A DNA stretch of 64,000 bases from Ursus arctos. Taxonomy: Eukaryota; Chordata; Mammalia; Carnivora; Ursidae. Below the pieces are notes generated by a model. It did no database searches. It had not been told where the DNA came from and saw only the letters and a program-made list of their open reading frames with translations. This document shows positions 45,261 through 56,880 of this stretch, one piece after another. The DNA lies in the NCBI RefSeq assembly GCF_023065955.2, contig NW_026622952.1, positions 29,498,313-29,562,312 on the forward strand, read 5' to 3'. Within the stretch, counting starts at the first letter, position 1; each line of letters starts with the position of its first letter. Made by a program: the position numbers and the translations under genes.

Positions 45261-46636
45261 AGAAGTAGAGTTTAGTTGTGGTCAGTGAAGAAAGACTAAG
45301 CAGAGACTCCAGGTTAAGGCTAAGCCGTGTGTCATTTACAGAATTAGGGACCATTGACAAGGATGGAGCTGGTAGAAAAGGAAGTGGTGCGATGTGATGT
45401 ACGCTTTTGCAGTGATTCCTAAAGAAAATGAGCTGAGGAGCCAAACACAAAATTATTTTGAGGGCATTATAATCTTCCTTTCGAAATCATACAATACGTG
45501 CTCTGACATTAAATCCTTAGCACTATGACCAAAATACCGACTCAAGAAGACGTTTAGCTCTACTGTCTACATGCCAGGATGCCAGGACACTAATGGGAGT
45601 CCCAAGTGTAAAGATCAGAGGAGCGCCGAAATCATGCAGGACTCCCTCTTACAGGAAAGATATGGCCAAGACAGTCTGGACTAAGAGGAAATCTCTGAAC
45701 TGAGTATCTCTACTCCAGTATTTAGGCAAGGCATTCACCTGCCTAGAATAATTCACAACTGGGAGGTACACCGAGGCTTAATCCTTTCAGGGGAAAAAAA
45801 AATCATTTCCATCTTAAAGCTGTAAAAGAAAAAAAAAAAAAAAAAAGCGGGTGTCAGGGAAGAAAAGGTCAGATCTTGCTTTCCGGGAGGCCTCATACCT
45901 GCTTTTCCCAGCAGGTGGCCAGGCCTCTGTGCCCCCTGGTGTCAGGGAACAGGTGTGTAGCAGACAGAGCCCAACTGCTCTGCAGCCCATCCTCCCTCCT
46001 GGCCTTTGACGTCAGGAACCCCGAGCCCCTCGAGGGATCTGTACCAGGGCAGGGAAACCAGCCCTGAGCATGTGTCCTGAAAGCAAACAGCCACAGGGTG
46101 AGCCTGGAGAGACTGGACTTGAGTCACAGGGGTTGCAGACTTGTCAAATGCCTTGGGTGGCCCCACAGCAACAAAGCTGACCCTTGGGGGATCACGTGGG
46201 TCTGGAACACGAGCGCGTTGGAGACATCTGGGGATTAGTGACAAGGGATTTCCCCATCTGCTCAGCTCTGGGTGAGTCTCCATACACCCCAGGCCCCTGA
46301 GGACTTTGGAAGAGAAGGACCCCAATCGAGACTGAAATGGGATTCAGCTCCAGGCTGGCAGAATGCGGCTCGGACTCATTTAATTTGTCTTCAAGTAAAT
46401 AACATTTCTTAGCACACAGGGGTGTGTGGACTCAAACTTAACACTCACCCGAATAGAATCAACTTTAGAGCCACATATAATCCATTTTTCTACCACCTGC
46501 TTATAAAAGACCACCAAAAATACAAAGTAGAGCAAAATTCACAGAGTCACTTACAAAACAGTGCAAGTATATATTCCTTCATGCTCCCCAGCTTCTCTGC
46601 GTCATCATTTTCCTCAGCGCTTGACTTTGAGGAATC
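45261..46636. other. Intergenic sequence, nothing recognised
   Basis: An A-run lies at 45829-45846. The GC-richer part at 45880-46330 has overlapping short frames on both strands with no family resemblance. No gene identified. Confidence 0.5.
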
Positions 46637-46648
46637 AATCAGGTTTTC

Positions 46649-46690
<42 letters not shown>

Positions 46691-46821
46691 AAGTAGGCTC
46701 CATGCCCAGAGCAGAGCCCAACGCGAGGCTTGAACTCACGACTGTGACATCAAGACCTAAGCCGAGATCAAGAGTCACTTGCTTAACCCACAGACCCACC
46801 CAGGCGCCCCAATTAGGTTTT
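46637..46821 (-). mobile_element. Can-SINE, older type, with (TTG)n tail, reverse orientation
   Basis: Body 46691-46810: AAGTAGGCTCCATGCCCAGAGCAGAGCCCAACGCGAGGCTTGAACTCACGAC, TAAGCCGAGATCAAGAGTCACTTGC and CCCAGGCGCCCC. It lacks the CT-rich part and uses the 'AACGCGGGGCTTGAACTCACGACCC' variant. Its tail is a (TTG)n run at 46649-46690. Imperfect duplication AATC/TAGGTTTT at 46637-46647 and 46811-46821. Confidence 0.92.
46649..46690. repeat. (TTG)n microsatellite
   Basis: About 14 uninterrupted TTG units, formed at the SINE tail and likely polymorphic. Confidence 0.95.
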
Positions 46822-47359
46822 TTTGTTAAATTGAAAATACAGTATGCTAAACAACATTAAAAACAACAGCTTATCTCCCAACGGCCCTACCCACCACAAC
46901 AATATCTATTTTTATATATTATCGTTCACTTGCATACTTTCACATATTTACAATCATACCTTGCAGACTGTTCCATTTCTTCCTCAAAGCCTGTGTCAAT
47001 GTAGAAAATAATCCTCCAAACATAAGAACTGAGAGAAGTCACTAATTAGATGCAGAGAACTCTAGAGGAAAGATGGAAAAATGAGAGTGGCCCGGTTGTA
47101 TACACAACACGAAGAAGGCTTGATGGCAGAGGCTGGGGTATAGCACCAATTAGTTGAATGCTCTTCGGTTCATGGACTGATGTTTATTTTGTTTTCTTTT
47201 CCCTTTTTTACACCACCACATGCTTTCCGTCCAGAAACACCTCTGGTTCTCCAAATAACCTGGGCTTTTGAAACAGCTCAGACCTACAGTAGTCAAATAA
47301 CCCAACCAGCAAAATCTCCCTTTCGCATTCTCTGGTTTCTCCTCGTCTGGGAGTAGTTT
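46822..47359. other. Intergenic sequence, nothing recognised
   Basis: No gene or repeat identified. Confidence 0.5.
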
Positions 47360-47575
47360 GATGGAAAGAGTGCTGGATGAATCCGGTCCCAGTCTTGAGC
47401 TCCCTTCACCAACCGTTAGGGGTTTGGGGGACACGTCGTGTGGCTTTTACGAATCTTACATAGTTATCATGAAAATGTGAATGGAAGCACTCATCCTATC
47501 TACCTCACAAGGATGTTGCGAGGATCGAAAGTGTCAAAAGCTGGGAAACCATTTCAAAGACTTTGACAAGGACCA
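47360..47575 (+). mobile_element. MIR SINE
   Basis: GATGGAAAGAGTGCTGGATGAATCCGG (head), then CACTCATCCTATCTACCTCACAAGGATGTTGCGAGGATCGAAAGTG, corresponding to the MIR 'TACCTCATAGGGTTGTTGTGAGGATTAAATG' part. Confidence 0.65.
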
Positions 47576-48249
47576 CAAATGTACACTGATGCATGGGACC
47601 AAATTATATATCTTCAACCTCATTGCACTGGCTTTTCCCATCTATCATTTCTAAGAAGCTTGGCTGAAACTGAGAAGTGTTTGATACTTGGAGTGGCTTG
47701 CTGTGTGTGCACACCACTGTTGGAAGACGGAGTATCAGCTACAGAGCAGGGTGAGACAGGCGCGCGTGTAAATTCCCTGCGGAGTACCATCGGTTAACGG
47801 ACTGCTTTACCTGCAGCTCGGTGAGCTACTTAGTTTCTATTCAGTTTTAGAAGAAAGTACTGAACTGTTGTTAACTTAAAAATTAACGATTTTATAAACC
47901 ACAGAAAAGCAGCAAGCTGACTTACTGGGCAACAAGAGTTACCAAGAGCCAGCTTTGTGATCCTTTTTCTCTTCTTTTTGGAATTAGCACTTTCTTTTCT
48001 TGTTACTCTATGTGGGCTTGGCTGATTTCAGCATGGCATTTTCTTAATCAAAATTGTTTTATTTGGAACATAAAAGCAAATTAAGCAAGTCTCTTATCTT
48101 AAAATTACTTGATGGAACCCCCTAAAACTTATCTTAACCAGCAAAGAGATGGATTGTTTTACTGGTTTTTAAAAAAAATTTTTTTTTTAGTTTTAATAGA
48201 AAATTTATCATAAACATAGGTAAGATATATTTGGCTCAAAAGAAATCAG
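47576..48249. other. Intergenic sequence, nothing recognised
   Basis: A short inverted A/T run (TTTTTAAAAAAAATTTTTTTTTT) lies at 48166-48189. No gene or repeat identified. Confidence 0.5.
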
Positions 48250-48780
48250 AGGGGAAGAGTGACCTTGGCGACTGCACTGGTTTAAAATAAAAGGCTGCAA
48301 GTTATTTGATCCTCCTGACATGGTAGAGAGTGTACTGGAAGAGACACGAATGTACTGGAAGAGACGCTATGTTATTTCCAAAAGGTTGTGCCTTCTGCCC
48401 TGTTCCTTTGAGATGCTTTTTCTGAGGGAAGTTGGACTTCATGGGAGCAATCCTGCTACACTGAGATACCACGGTGGAGAGGCATCTTTTTGGGGGATCC
48501 AGAGAGAGAACCCCAAGTGAACTTCCAATCAACAGCCATGTCCAGTGCAGCCACCAGAGTGACCCTCTGGGACACCTCACCCAGTGGAGCCCCCAGATGA
48601 CTTTAGCCCCAGCAGATGCCCAGACCACAGTGCTTGAAGGATCTCCATTGAGAGCTGCCCAGCCCAGCCCTTCCCCTGTTCCTGACGCACAGTCATGAGC
48701 AGAATAAAACACCGCCTCAGTTTGGGGTTCATTTTCTACACAGCAATGTTAACCAGAACTGCAGCCCCCCAAATTAATTC
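48250..48780 (+). mobile_element. MLT1-like LTR (ERVL-MaLR fossil)
   Basis: The 3' half follows the MLT1 order: CAGCCATGTCCAGTGCAGCCACC, AGTGGAGCCCCCAGATGACTTTAGCCCCAGCAGATGCC, GAGAGCTGCCCAGCCCAGCCCTTCCC, CCTGACGCACAGTCATGAGCAGAATAAAACACC, CAGTTTGGGGTTCATTTTCTACACAGCAATG. The 5' half is poorly conserved. It is an old non-coding LTR, with no internal gene. Confidence 0.6.
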
Positions 48781-48839
48781 ATGTGCATCTTGAGTAGTCA
48801 GTAAGGCTAATGTACAATTTCCAAAGAACCAAAATTCCT

Positions 48840-49010
48840 ACTCCTGGTTTTATCATATTTTAACTTTGTGAGCTAGCCAAATGTCATTTCAATGTCTTGG
48901 TCCCTTTGTCTGTAAAATGGGAATATCTATTCATTAGGATTATTATAAGGTTTAAGGGAGAATACATGTGAAAATCCTTTCAGAAGGGAGCATGTCTTAA
49001 AGCATTATCA
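48840..49010 (+). mobile_element. MIR SINE
   Basis: ATTTCAATGTCTTGGTCCCTTTGTCTGTAAAATGGGAATATCTATTCATTAGGATTATTATAAGGTTTAAGGGAGAATACATG follows the conserved MIR core and 3' part. Confidence 0.8.
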
Positions 49011-52000
49011 TTATACCAGACTTAATAAGTAAAAATTAAAATGTAAATATCTTACAATAGTGATGTTATATTCGGTATTTCTTCCAAATCAAGTTTTCCA
49101 AGAGAGATTTAAGATATTTTCTTATTTTCCATAATAATATTTACTGTTGGATTGAGGGAGTGGGTAGAACGAATACAAATCGAATCGAAGTACATAAAAG
49201 CGTATGCCTATTTAAAGTTTCATTTTCTTTCCCCTCTCATTGTGATATTGCTCAGCTTGATGTATTATGGGTTTTAGGGGTGATTTGTATTCATCATAAA
49301 ATTTTCCCTCAGTATTATTAGAGCCCATTGTGGGATGTTTAGGCCTGCCTGAAAGTCATTTATCATCAGAATTTATGATAACACTACTGTTAGGCAGTTT
49401 CTAGACACTCAGTCATATTTACACTTCTGGAAAGCAACATGCTATTTGGAAAGTGACCTTGATGCTTTCATATTGTGCTATTGTGATAAACACCATTAAT
49501 GCTAGAACTTTTTAGCATCAATCCTATGAAGAATCAACTGGTAAGATGTCTTTAAAGCTACATTCCTGCATTTTCTTTCTGACTCTTCCTCAGATTGCAA
49601 ATAAGCCGTTTCTAGCAAGCATGGTCCTTGATGTGGCATTGGAGCGTACTTTTTAAATTATTGACATTTACTAAGGTCTTTCAAGAGATGAAGGCTGCAT
49701 TCCTTAGACTGTATTTCTGGGAATTATAAATATATTTAGCGAAATTTCCTTTTCTGTGCAATGAGGAGTCTTGTTCAGAGAAACAGGGCTGCCCCCTCGC
49801 AGACACCTCACTGGTCTGAAAGGCTGCTTGGAAAGGGAAGGTGTGTTTCTCTGGCCCCGCAGGCAGGTAGTCACCCTTTTCCAGACTCGAACATTACATA
49901 GGACAAAGGAGAGATGCCCTGACTTCTCATCAGCCTGGCGATAGCACCCTTCTAACTTTCACGCTGGGGGTGGCTGGTGCTGTGAAACGCCACCTCTCTC
50001 TCAAGGCACGAAAGCAGGACCCCAAGTCGATGTTGCTGAGTATAGCGAGAGTTGTTTCTGGCCACCCTTGGATACTTGAGTGCTGCACTCGGTTCATAAA
50101 GCGTCTGCCCTTCAGCCTCCCCTCCCCCGCATCACCCGTGCAATGTTTGCTCACAATCATGTGGCACATAGGTGTGACATGTTGTGTGTATTTTCGTCGA
50201 TAAATACACAGAGAATAAAGGCAGTAGCACAGGGACGGTGCAGGACTCCTGACTCTTCCTTTCCAAAAGCAAGCCTTCATTGTATAAGGAAAATTTCAGA
50301 AAATAAACCCAACCTCTTCTGTTCAGTGCATGCGCTAGGTCCCGTGAAATTTGAGTTATACCACATTTAAGGTTATTAAGGCCACATCAAGTTTTGCATG
50401 AGTCAGCCTTTCTGAACCTATTCTAGTAATTGTTCCCAAGAAAATGTACACGTGTCCCTCTTACCATCAGTTCCCAAAGAATATGTGTATTTTTTTCTAG
50501 TATTATTCCCAATAAATACATACTCCCGTTTTCTCTTCTCCTTCAACTGTTCCTAAATTCCTGCTCATTTCACATTTTCTACAGAAACAGATTTCCTGAA
50601 GGAAGAACCAGGGAGCCAGCGAGTCCTGTTTGCACGGGAGCTGACCTAGAAAGGAGCCGCAGGTTTGCAAGTTGGAGGTGTAATCCATCTCTCTGTAGAT
50701 AACCGTCTGTTTCCCTCTGTGTCCCCAGGGTTTTCTCAATTCATCTTGCGGATCAAACCTGGTTACTCAGAGCCTGAGGGGTGTTGTGAAGGACAGACAA
50801 GGGTGTTTTTAGGGGGAAATGTCACCTAATGCATATAGAAAAAGTTACTTAGTATTGGCAGATTTTCTCAGTGTTCTGCAAGCTTGCTTTCTTTTCCCTA
50901 TTTGTCTACTTTTTTCCCCCAGTCTGTTTCCGATGTTAGAAGAAGTACCATTGGCTTCCTGCTCTATTTTCTTCTTCCTTTTCACTCTGCATCATCTCCC
51001 ATTTCTGTTCCTTTAACCTGAGCGATAAAATTGCTCTAAGTTCTCTGTGACTCCAGCGAAGGCGCTGTTGATTGCTTACTTGATTGAGGAGGCTGGGTTG
51101 AAAACAGGGAGAGAGCTTGAGAATGATCCGGGGAGTTTTCTTTTCTGGTGTTGCTTAAGGACTGAGCTGAACAACCCTGGGGGCCCGAGGTCATTGTTCC
51201 AGACCAGATAAATGCTAAAAGGTAGGCAAGGCAGGAGCCTCAATTCAGAATGTTGTGCTTTATTAAAATGTTGGTGAGCAACTAAATGACAGTTGAGGGC
51301 CTAAGATGATTTATATTTGCAGGAATACTTCAGTCAAGAAAGGAAAAAAAAAAAAGTTCAATATGGTGCTGAAAAGGATTCAGAAGTTTTTTAATGGAAG
51401 AGGTTGAACAAATCAAACGAACTTCAGTCCTGTCTGGTGGCAGTCATGATCCCCTGTGGCCATTCAGAACCACTTGTCTTTACTTTTCATTCTGTGAAGA
51501 ATCAACAGAGAGCCCCAGCTTAAACTGCCAAATTTTGTCTAACGGTTTTCTGTCACACGGATATCCTGACGTCACACAAAGACATGGTGATAAAGTCAAT
51601 AAGGCCAAGAACTCACATTGAACTCCCTGCAGTCCTTCTGCCGAGTCCATAGAAGTCACGGCCGAGTGTCCTCTCTAATCAGACCTCTGGAAGCAGTTTC
51701 TTCCTCTTACAGTTTCTAGGGCTGGGAACTCGGCTCAGAAACATGGATAGCACTTTCTCTTTTCACTGTGATTCAAATTCTCTCAGTGGGGTAAAGAGAT
51801 AAAGGCGATTCCGCAGGAAAAACCAGAGAAGTTGTACATTTAAAACGTCATAATAAGCTCTTATGATGCAAATAAGGGAATAAACCTAAACCCAACTTCG
51901 CCAGATGGTCAGTTCTGTTAATCACAAGGCTTTGAATGAGCACCCGCAGGCCCTTAAGCCTTCTCTCTCCCTCTCCAGACGCAAAAACATAAACACGAAG

Positions 52001-53153
52001 ACACGCATTGTCACCAGGTATTAACAGCCATTGTCTCAAATCTCCTTGTAAGGCAGTAAGAAGCGGGTCTTTGAGATATGACCTGCTGTCTGACAATATG
52101 AGAAAAAAAACAGAAAGATTCACCGCCATGAAGAACACCTTTCAATCTCACACTCAAATGTGGAATGAAGTCAAGGAGAACACTACGCGGACCATCTCAA
52201 TTTATGTCTTTTCTAAAAACAAAAGTTGACATTTGCATGGTAATCTCTCAGCACATTTGGCAGGAAAAAAAGAAAACTCCATTCAAATATTTCAAAAGAA
52301 TTCTACCTGTCTTTAAAAAAGTTCTTGGAGACCCATCAATGACAAGAAATACCTTTGAAGCCCTCCCTCAAACACTGTCACGTTTACGAGGTGACATTTT
52401 CTCCTACTTCACATTCGTTATCTGACACAGTAGCGTATCAGCAATATACTACAGGGAAGATAATTGGAATCAAGAAAGCTAATCCACCTTTCTGCTTCAA
52501 CTGTCAGAGGGAAAAAAATGAAGTTATAGCAAATACTTTTAAAAGCACAACAGTAGAATGTCAATTTCCTGACTCAGCAACCCAAACAAAAAATGGCAAA
52601 TCTATTCACAAAGCTCTAAGAACCTGCCACATCTGGCATTCAGTGGCCTAATGTGCTTTCATAGGTAACTTGCATGGAAGTTGTAGGAAAGAAAAATGTG
52701 ACAAACTTCTTGCCCCAGCCTCCTGGTAAGGACATGATACACTGCAGGAGTATGCGATCCAATAAATTCAGCTGAGCAAAAGTGTAAAGCTAGGACTTTG
52801 GTCTAGCGAGGGAAAGTTTCAGGAAAGTGATTTCAAGTGCAAGAAAGGACAGTGATTTTTCAAATGAGTCTTCTAGAGAGCAACGTCCCACAGCGTTAAT
52901 CAGGGAGCAAAACAGACCCAGGCAAAATCTTAACACAGCAGTAGTCACACACCCCCATCTTCCTTATGCCCTGAAGCAAAGATTCCTATACATTAGACAG
53001 AAGCAAACGTACTGATTACAGAAATCTCCCTGGGTGGAAGAGCAAAAAAGAAAAAAAATCTGACTCGATGAATGTATTATTTCTGTCAGGTCAAGAAGTG
53101 AGTCCTTGAAGGTATAACTATTTTACTAAGGATAATCCCCACCAGATATATTT

Positions 53154-53156
<3 letters not shown>
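49011..53156. other. Long repeat-poor intergenic stretch
   Basis: About 4.1 kb where I recognise no repeat and no exon. 49030-49740 is AT-rich with conserved-looking blocks. 52000-52650 has several overlapping short frames and no family resemblance. A-runs at 51345-51356 and 52104-52111. Confidence 0.45.

Positions 53157-53157
<1 letters not shown>

Positions 53158-53184
<27 letters not shown>
53158..53184. repeat. (TC)n microsatellite
   Basis: About 13 TC units, uninterrupted, followed by a degenerate pyrimidine tract. Confidence 0.9.
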
Positions 53185-53189
<5 letters not shown>

Positions 53190-54249
53190 TTCTCTCTTTC
53201 TGGACAGGAAGTCCCTGACTTGGGAACATCTACTTACCTTACCAACATGTTGGACGTGCTGTTCCAAAGTTGGAAGGGTGGTCTCTCACTGGCGACAAAA
53301 TATCTAAATACCCCCTGAGCTAGCAGCCAGGGTGTGAAGGAATTCCCTTCTTGGAAGGTGACAGAACGCGGCAGGGGTGGTGAGATCGGGCAGCAGGGGC
53401 TGCCCCTGACGTCACCCCATCCTGCCATTGCTCCTTCCTACCTGGCTGAGCAAGGGGAGATGGAGTTAGATTCTCAAGCTGGTTCATAAAAGTCCAGGAG
53501 TGAAATAAAGAAGAAGGTTCACATTCCTTTATTTTATTTTCTACTTTGATACTCAAGTAAAGGGCAAAAAATCCAGGAATTTTTTTTTTTTTTTACAAGG
53601 AAACTTGAAATTTAATATTTAACAGGACAGTGTCAGAATCCTGCCTACTGTTAAGACGGCACCGTATTATCTGTCGCCCTTGCACAGAAAACCTTAACGG
53701 TGAATTATCACAGACTGGTTCTCAACCTGTCGCCATTGTAATTGTCGTGTGCCGATGTAAATAGAGACCGTTTTTTTGTCACTAATAAATGTGTTTTTAT
53801 TATTAAAGTTTTAATGTAATTAATTCTACTTCTAACTTCAAGCTCAAGAAAGCAAGATCTGTTTGCCTACAGGTGCCCAGAGTAGTTAGTAAGCCTGCCC
53901 CTGCCCCTGCCCCGGCCCTCCGCTGCCCTTCAAGCTTTCAACCACCTTCCTCATGCGTCAGCCATGGCAGCATCCTCTACTTTTGCAAAATTCCCTGACG
54001 ACCAGTTCCAACGCCGCTCCACATCAGAGTTTTATTGCTTCCTTCCTTCCTCTTTTAAATGAAAATATCTATTGATTTCCTCCTAAGTTGGAAGCATTAC
54101 ATCAGAACTGGGAAGATAATAGTTAACAGTGAAATAGTGCCCTATCATGACGCATTTTCAACCGTGTTAAAGATTAGTGCTCTATCCTAACACCAATGTC
54201 ATTATGAAATAATTATATTTGTTATCAGCTTTGGGTTATAGTAATTTGC
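53185..54249. other. Intergenic sequence, nothing recognised
   Basis: A T-run lies at 53580-53594. A short CCCCTG repeat (CTGCCCCTGCCCCTGCCCC) at 53893-53914. No gene identified. Confidence 0.5.
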
Positions 54250-54870
54250 TCTGGCTGAATTTTTGAGAATCGATCTGAAAGGAGCCATGGGTAGAAGTTA
54301 GAAGATCAGGTAGGTAGCTTTTGGAATAACTTCCATGAGAGAAAAATGTTGGCCAGTCTAAGGAATCGCCGGTCAGTCTCGGTCAGGAGAGACATGTATG
54401 AATGTGAACTATTTAGGTGGTAAATTGGACTCTGTGATTTTTATCTTTGGTGACAGAGAAGAGAATGTCAAGGTCTTGAACAACTGGGTGAATGATGGTG
54501 CCATCTCCTGAGGAAGGAACATTTTTGATGAAAACAATGAGTTCCATTTGCACATGATGAGTTTGGGATGATGTTGAATAACCCAGTGGAGTTTTCCAAT
54601 AGGTATGTTGATCTCCGAGTCCAAGTTTCAGAGAGAGAGAGAGAGAAGGAGGGAGAGAAAGAGAGATGGATGGCAGGGGACACAGATCAAGAGTCGTCAG
54701 TTTGTAACTAAGACTTGGAGCCATATGAGTAGAGAAGTCAACTCCTCTAAGAGTTGGAGGAAGAGGATGATAGGGCCAGGACAGAGCTAAGACAGACAGT
54801 CAAGGTAGAGGCACAAGAAGAGAAATCTGAGAAGCAGCCAGAGGAGCAAGAGCAAAGCCGGGAGAGGGTC
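54250..54870 (-). mobile_element. Ancient L2-like remnant
   Basis: Phrases in the order of an ancient repeat I recognise: CAAGGTCTTGAACAACTGGGTGAATGATGGTGCCATC, ACATGATGAGTTTGGGATGATGTTG, CCAGTGGAGTTTTCCAATAGG, AGGACAGAGCTAAGAC and CTGAGAAGCAGCCAGAGGAGCAAGAG. Contains a (GA)n run at 54630-54666. Family assignment tentative. Confidence 0.4.
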
Positions 54871-54940
54871 CCCACTGAGGCATTAGAGGCTCTGACACAC
54901 TACCTTTGCTGCGCTTGGTGAGTGCTTTTTTTTTTTTTTC

Positions 54941-55105
54941 AACTTTTTCTTCCGGTTTTATTGAGTTTTAATAGACAAATAAAAATTGCATATATTTAAG
55001 GCATATAATGTGAGGTGATAGATGTATGTATACATTGTGAAATGATATCACAATCAAGTTAATTAACATACCCATCACCCCGCAGAGCTACCATTTTTAA
55101 AAACC
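54941..55105 (-). mobile_element. Old L1 3' UTR-type fragment
   Basis: GGTTTTATTGAGTTTTAATAGAC, ATATAATGTGAGGTGATAGATGTATGTATACATTGTGAAATGATATCACAATCAAGTTAATTAACATACCCATCACCCC follows the reverse of an old L1 3' region ('TTTATTGAGGTATAATTGACATA... GAAATGATCACCACAATAAG... TTAACATCC'). A preceding T-run lies at 54926-54939. Confidence 0.6.
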
Positions 55106-55113
55106 TTTCCTTT

Positions 55114-55285
55114 GGGCACCTGGATGGCTCGGTCAGTTAAGCGTAGCACTCTTGCTTTTGGCTCAGGTCAGGATCTCAGGGTTGTGGCATGGAGCCCATG
55201 GAGGGCTCCCCACGGGGTGTGGAGCTTGCTTGAGATTCTGTCTCTCCCTCCACCCCCCAATCTAAAAAAACCCCCCAAACCCACA
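55114..55285 (+). mobile_element. Can-SINE
   Basis: GGGCACCTGGATGGCTCGGTCAGTTAAGCGTAGCACTC start, GGTCAGGATCTCAGGGTTGTGG, GGGTGTGGAGCTTGCTTGAG, a short CT-rich part and a tail of A and C runs. Diverged; no clear duplication. Confidence 0.9.
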
Positions 55286-56039
55286 CTTTACTTTGTAAGA
55301 TGAGTAAGTTCTGGGGATCTCACGTACAGCATGGTGACTCTAGTTCAGAATACTGTAAACTCGAATTTGCTATGAGATCAACTCTTAACCAAACGAAATC
55401 AGTCATGAAGGATGAAGTTTGTAGTATTAGAAGAGTAGATACTTATGGCACCTTATCCTTAAAATCAAATATTATAGATAATCATCTATTCTACTTACAC
55501 TTGTCCTAGCAAGGTTATCTCACAGCTATGTGTTTTAATGATCCCTCGTCTGCGTGTGTAAAGAGGGGAGATGGATACAAAATTCAAGTAGATTGAAGAT
55601 GTGATCCGAGCATACATACATTTCCCTCCCTGCTTCTGTTCTCTACTCAGCTGTGTGTCCCTGGGGGAGGCTGAGCCTTTCCTTTTCCCTCCCGTGAGTC
55701 TTGTCTATAGGAAACAACCGAAGAGCTTGGAGGGCAAGAGGAGACACTAGGTGTTATTTCACGCTCCCCCCATGCTTCAGCTCCTGCTTCTCTGCACAGG
55801 GGCTGTTTTGGCAAGTTTAAAGCTCCCACCAGGGCCCCTACTCCACACTCAGGTGTCAGATATGAGCCCAGTGTTCCTGGGCTCTGGAACATCATTTTTC
55901 CCACTGCTGTACCAGCTGTTGCCGATCCCCTGCTCCTTTGTTTCTACTTGTCTCAGGCGTCTGTAAGTAGTTCCTTCATTAAAGTCCCTCCATTGAACCA
56001 ATGGAGTTGTTCAGTAGAAGCTAGGTTATGCGCAGTGGA
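55286..56039. other. Intergenic sequence, nothing recognised
   Basis: No gene or repeat identified. Frames at 55647-55966 on both strands reflect local GC-rich composition. Confidence 0.5.
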
Positions 56040-56880
56040 AGGAACGTCCAGAGGCAGGGTCCCAAGTCCTTGAAGGGGAGTGATAGAGCTGTGGGTTCCA
56101 GGCAAGGATGGTGACAAATAACCTCCACATTAAAAGTGGTGATGGGGGGCACATGACGTCCTGATCTTGTGACTTCCAAGACCTTGGGGCTGACAAACCA
56201 AGAGCCATGGGAACAGAGCACGTGCTTCTCCTCTTCCACCTCTAGGCCAGGGTAACCCCTAAGCTCATTATAATGCATTTGCATTGTGGATACAGACCCA
56301 CCCCCCACCACCCCTTGGAGAAAGGACTGGTTCCAGGGCAAGTCTTGTAGGGTCAAAAGCTTCCCCTTGGAGGAGTCCCACCGTGGCCTGGAGGCAGCCT
56401 CCAGTAGGGACCACCCCACTGCAAGTCCCAGCTCCTCCCAGCCCAGAGAGACCCAATAATATCCAATCCCAAAACAACTTATGGTGGGTTCCATCTTATG
56501 GAACCTGTCTGCTCTCCCACCTTGAGAGTGCACTTTTGCTTTAATAAACTGCTTGGTGCTTGCTACTTTCCTTCTTTTTTTTTTTTTTTTTAAGATTTTA
56601 TTTATTTATGTGACAGAGAGACAGCCAGCGAGAGAGGGAACACAGCAGGGGGAGTGGGAGAGGAAGAAGCAGGCTCCCAGCGGAAGAGCCCGATGTGGGG
56701 CTCGATCCCGGAACGCCAGGATCACGCCCTGAGCCGAAGGCAGCCGCCCAACGACTGCGCCACCCAGGTGTCCCTTGCTACTTTCCTTCTGACTGTCTTT
56801 ATTCGAACTGGGATCTCCAGGGAAGTCTTCTCACGGGAAATCCAAGACCAAGACCTCCAGTCGCACAATGCAGACTCACC
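56040..56880 (+). mobile_element. Probable LTR remnant, split by a SINE
   Basis: The U3-like part carries CAGGGCAAGTCTTGTAGGGTC... GCACTTTTGCTTTAATAAACTGC with a polyadenylation hexamer AATAAA at 56543-56548. After the SINE it continues GACTGTCTTTATTCGAACTGGGATCTCC, the R/U5 style of several mammalian LTRs. Termini and a target duplication were not found, so limits are approximate. It contains no viral gene. The 170-codon minus frame across it has no resemblance to any protein I know. Confidence 0.45.
56559..56790 (-). mobile_element. Can-SINE, bear-like subfamily, reverse orientation, perfect 17-bp duplication
   Basis: Body 56576-56773: T-run, AAGATTTTATTTATTTATGTG, ACAGCCAGCGAGAGAGGGAAC, AGAGGAAGAAGCAGGCTCCC, GATCACGCCCTGAGCCGAAGG, ACTGCGCCACCCAGGTGTCC. 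CTTGCTACTTTCCTTCT is identical at 56559-56575 and 56774-56790. It has the same diagnostic features as the copies at 33.0 and 33.6 kb, read from the other strand. Confidence 0.96.

Noticed and set aside
56021..56533. Open frame of 170 codons on the minus strand
   Set aside because: It lies antisense across an LTR-like repeat remnant and shows no known domain; repeat-derived.
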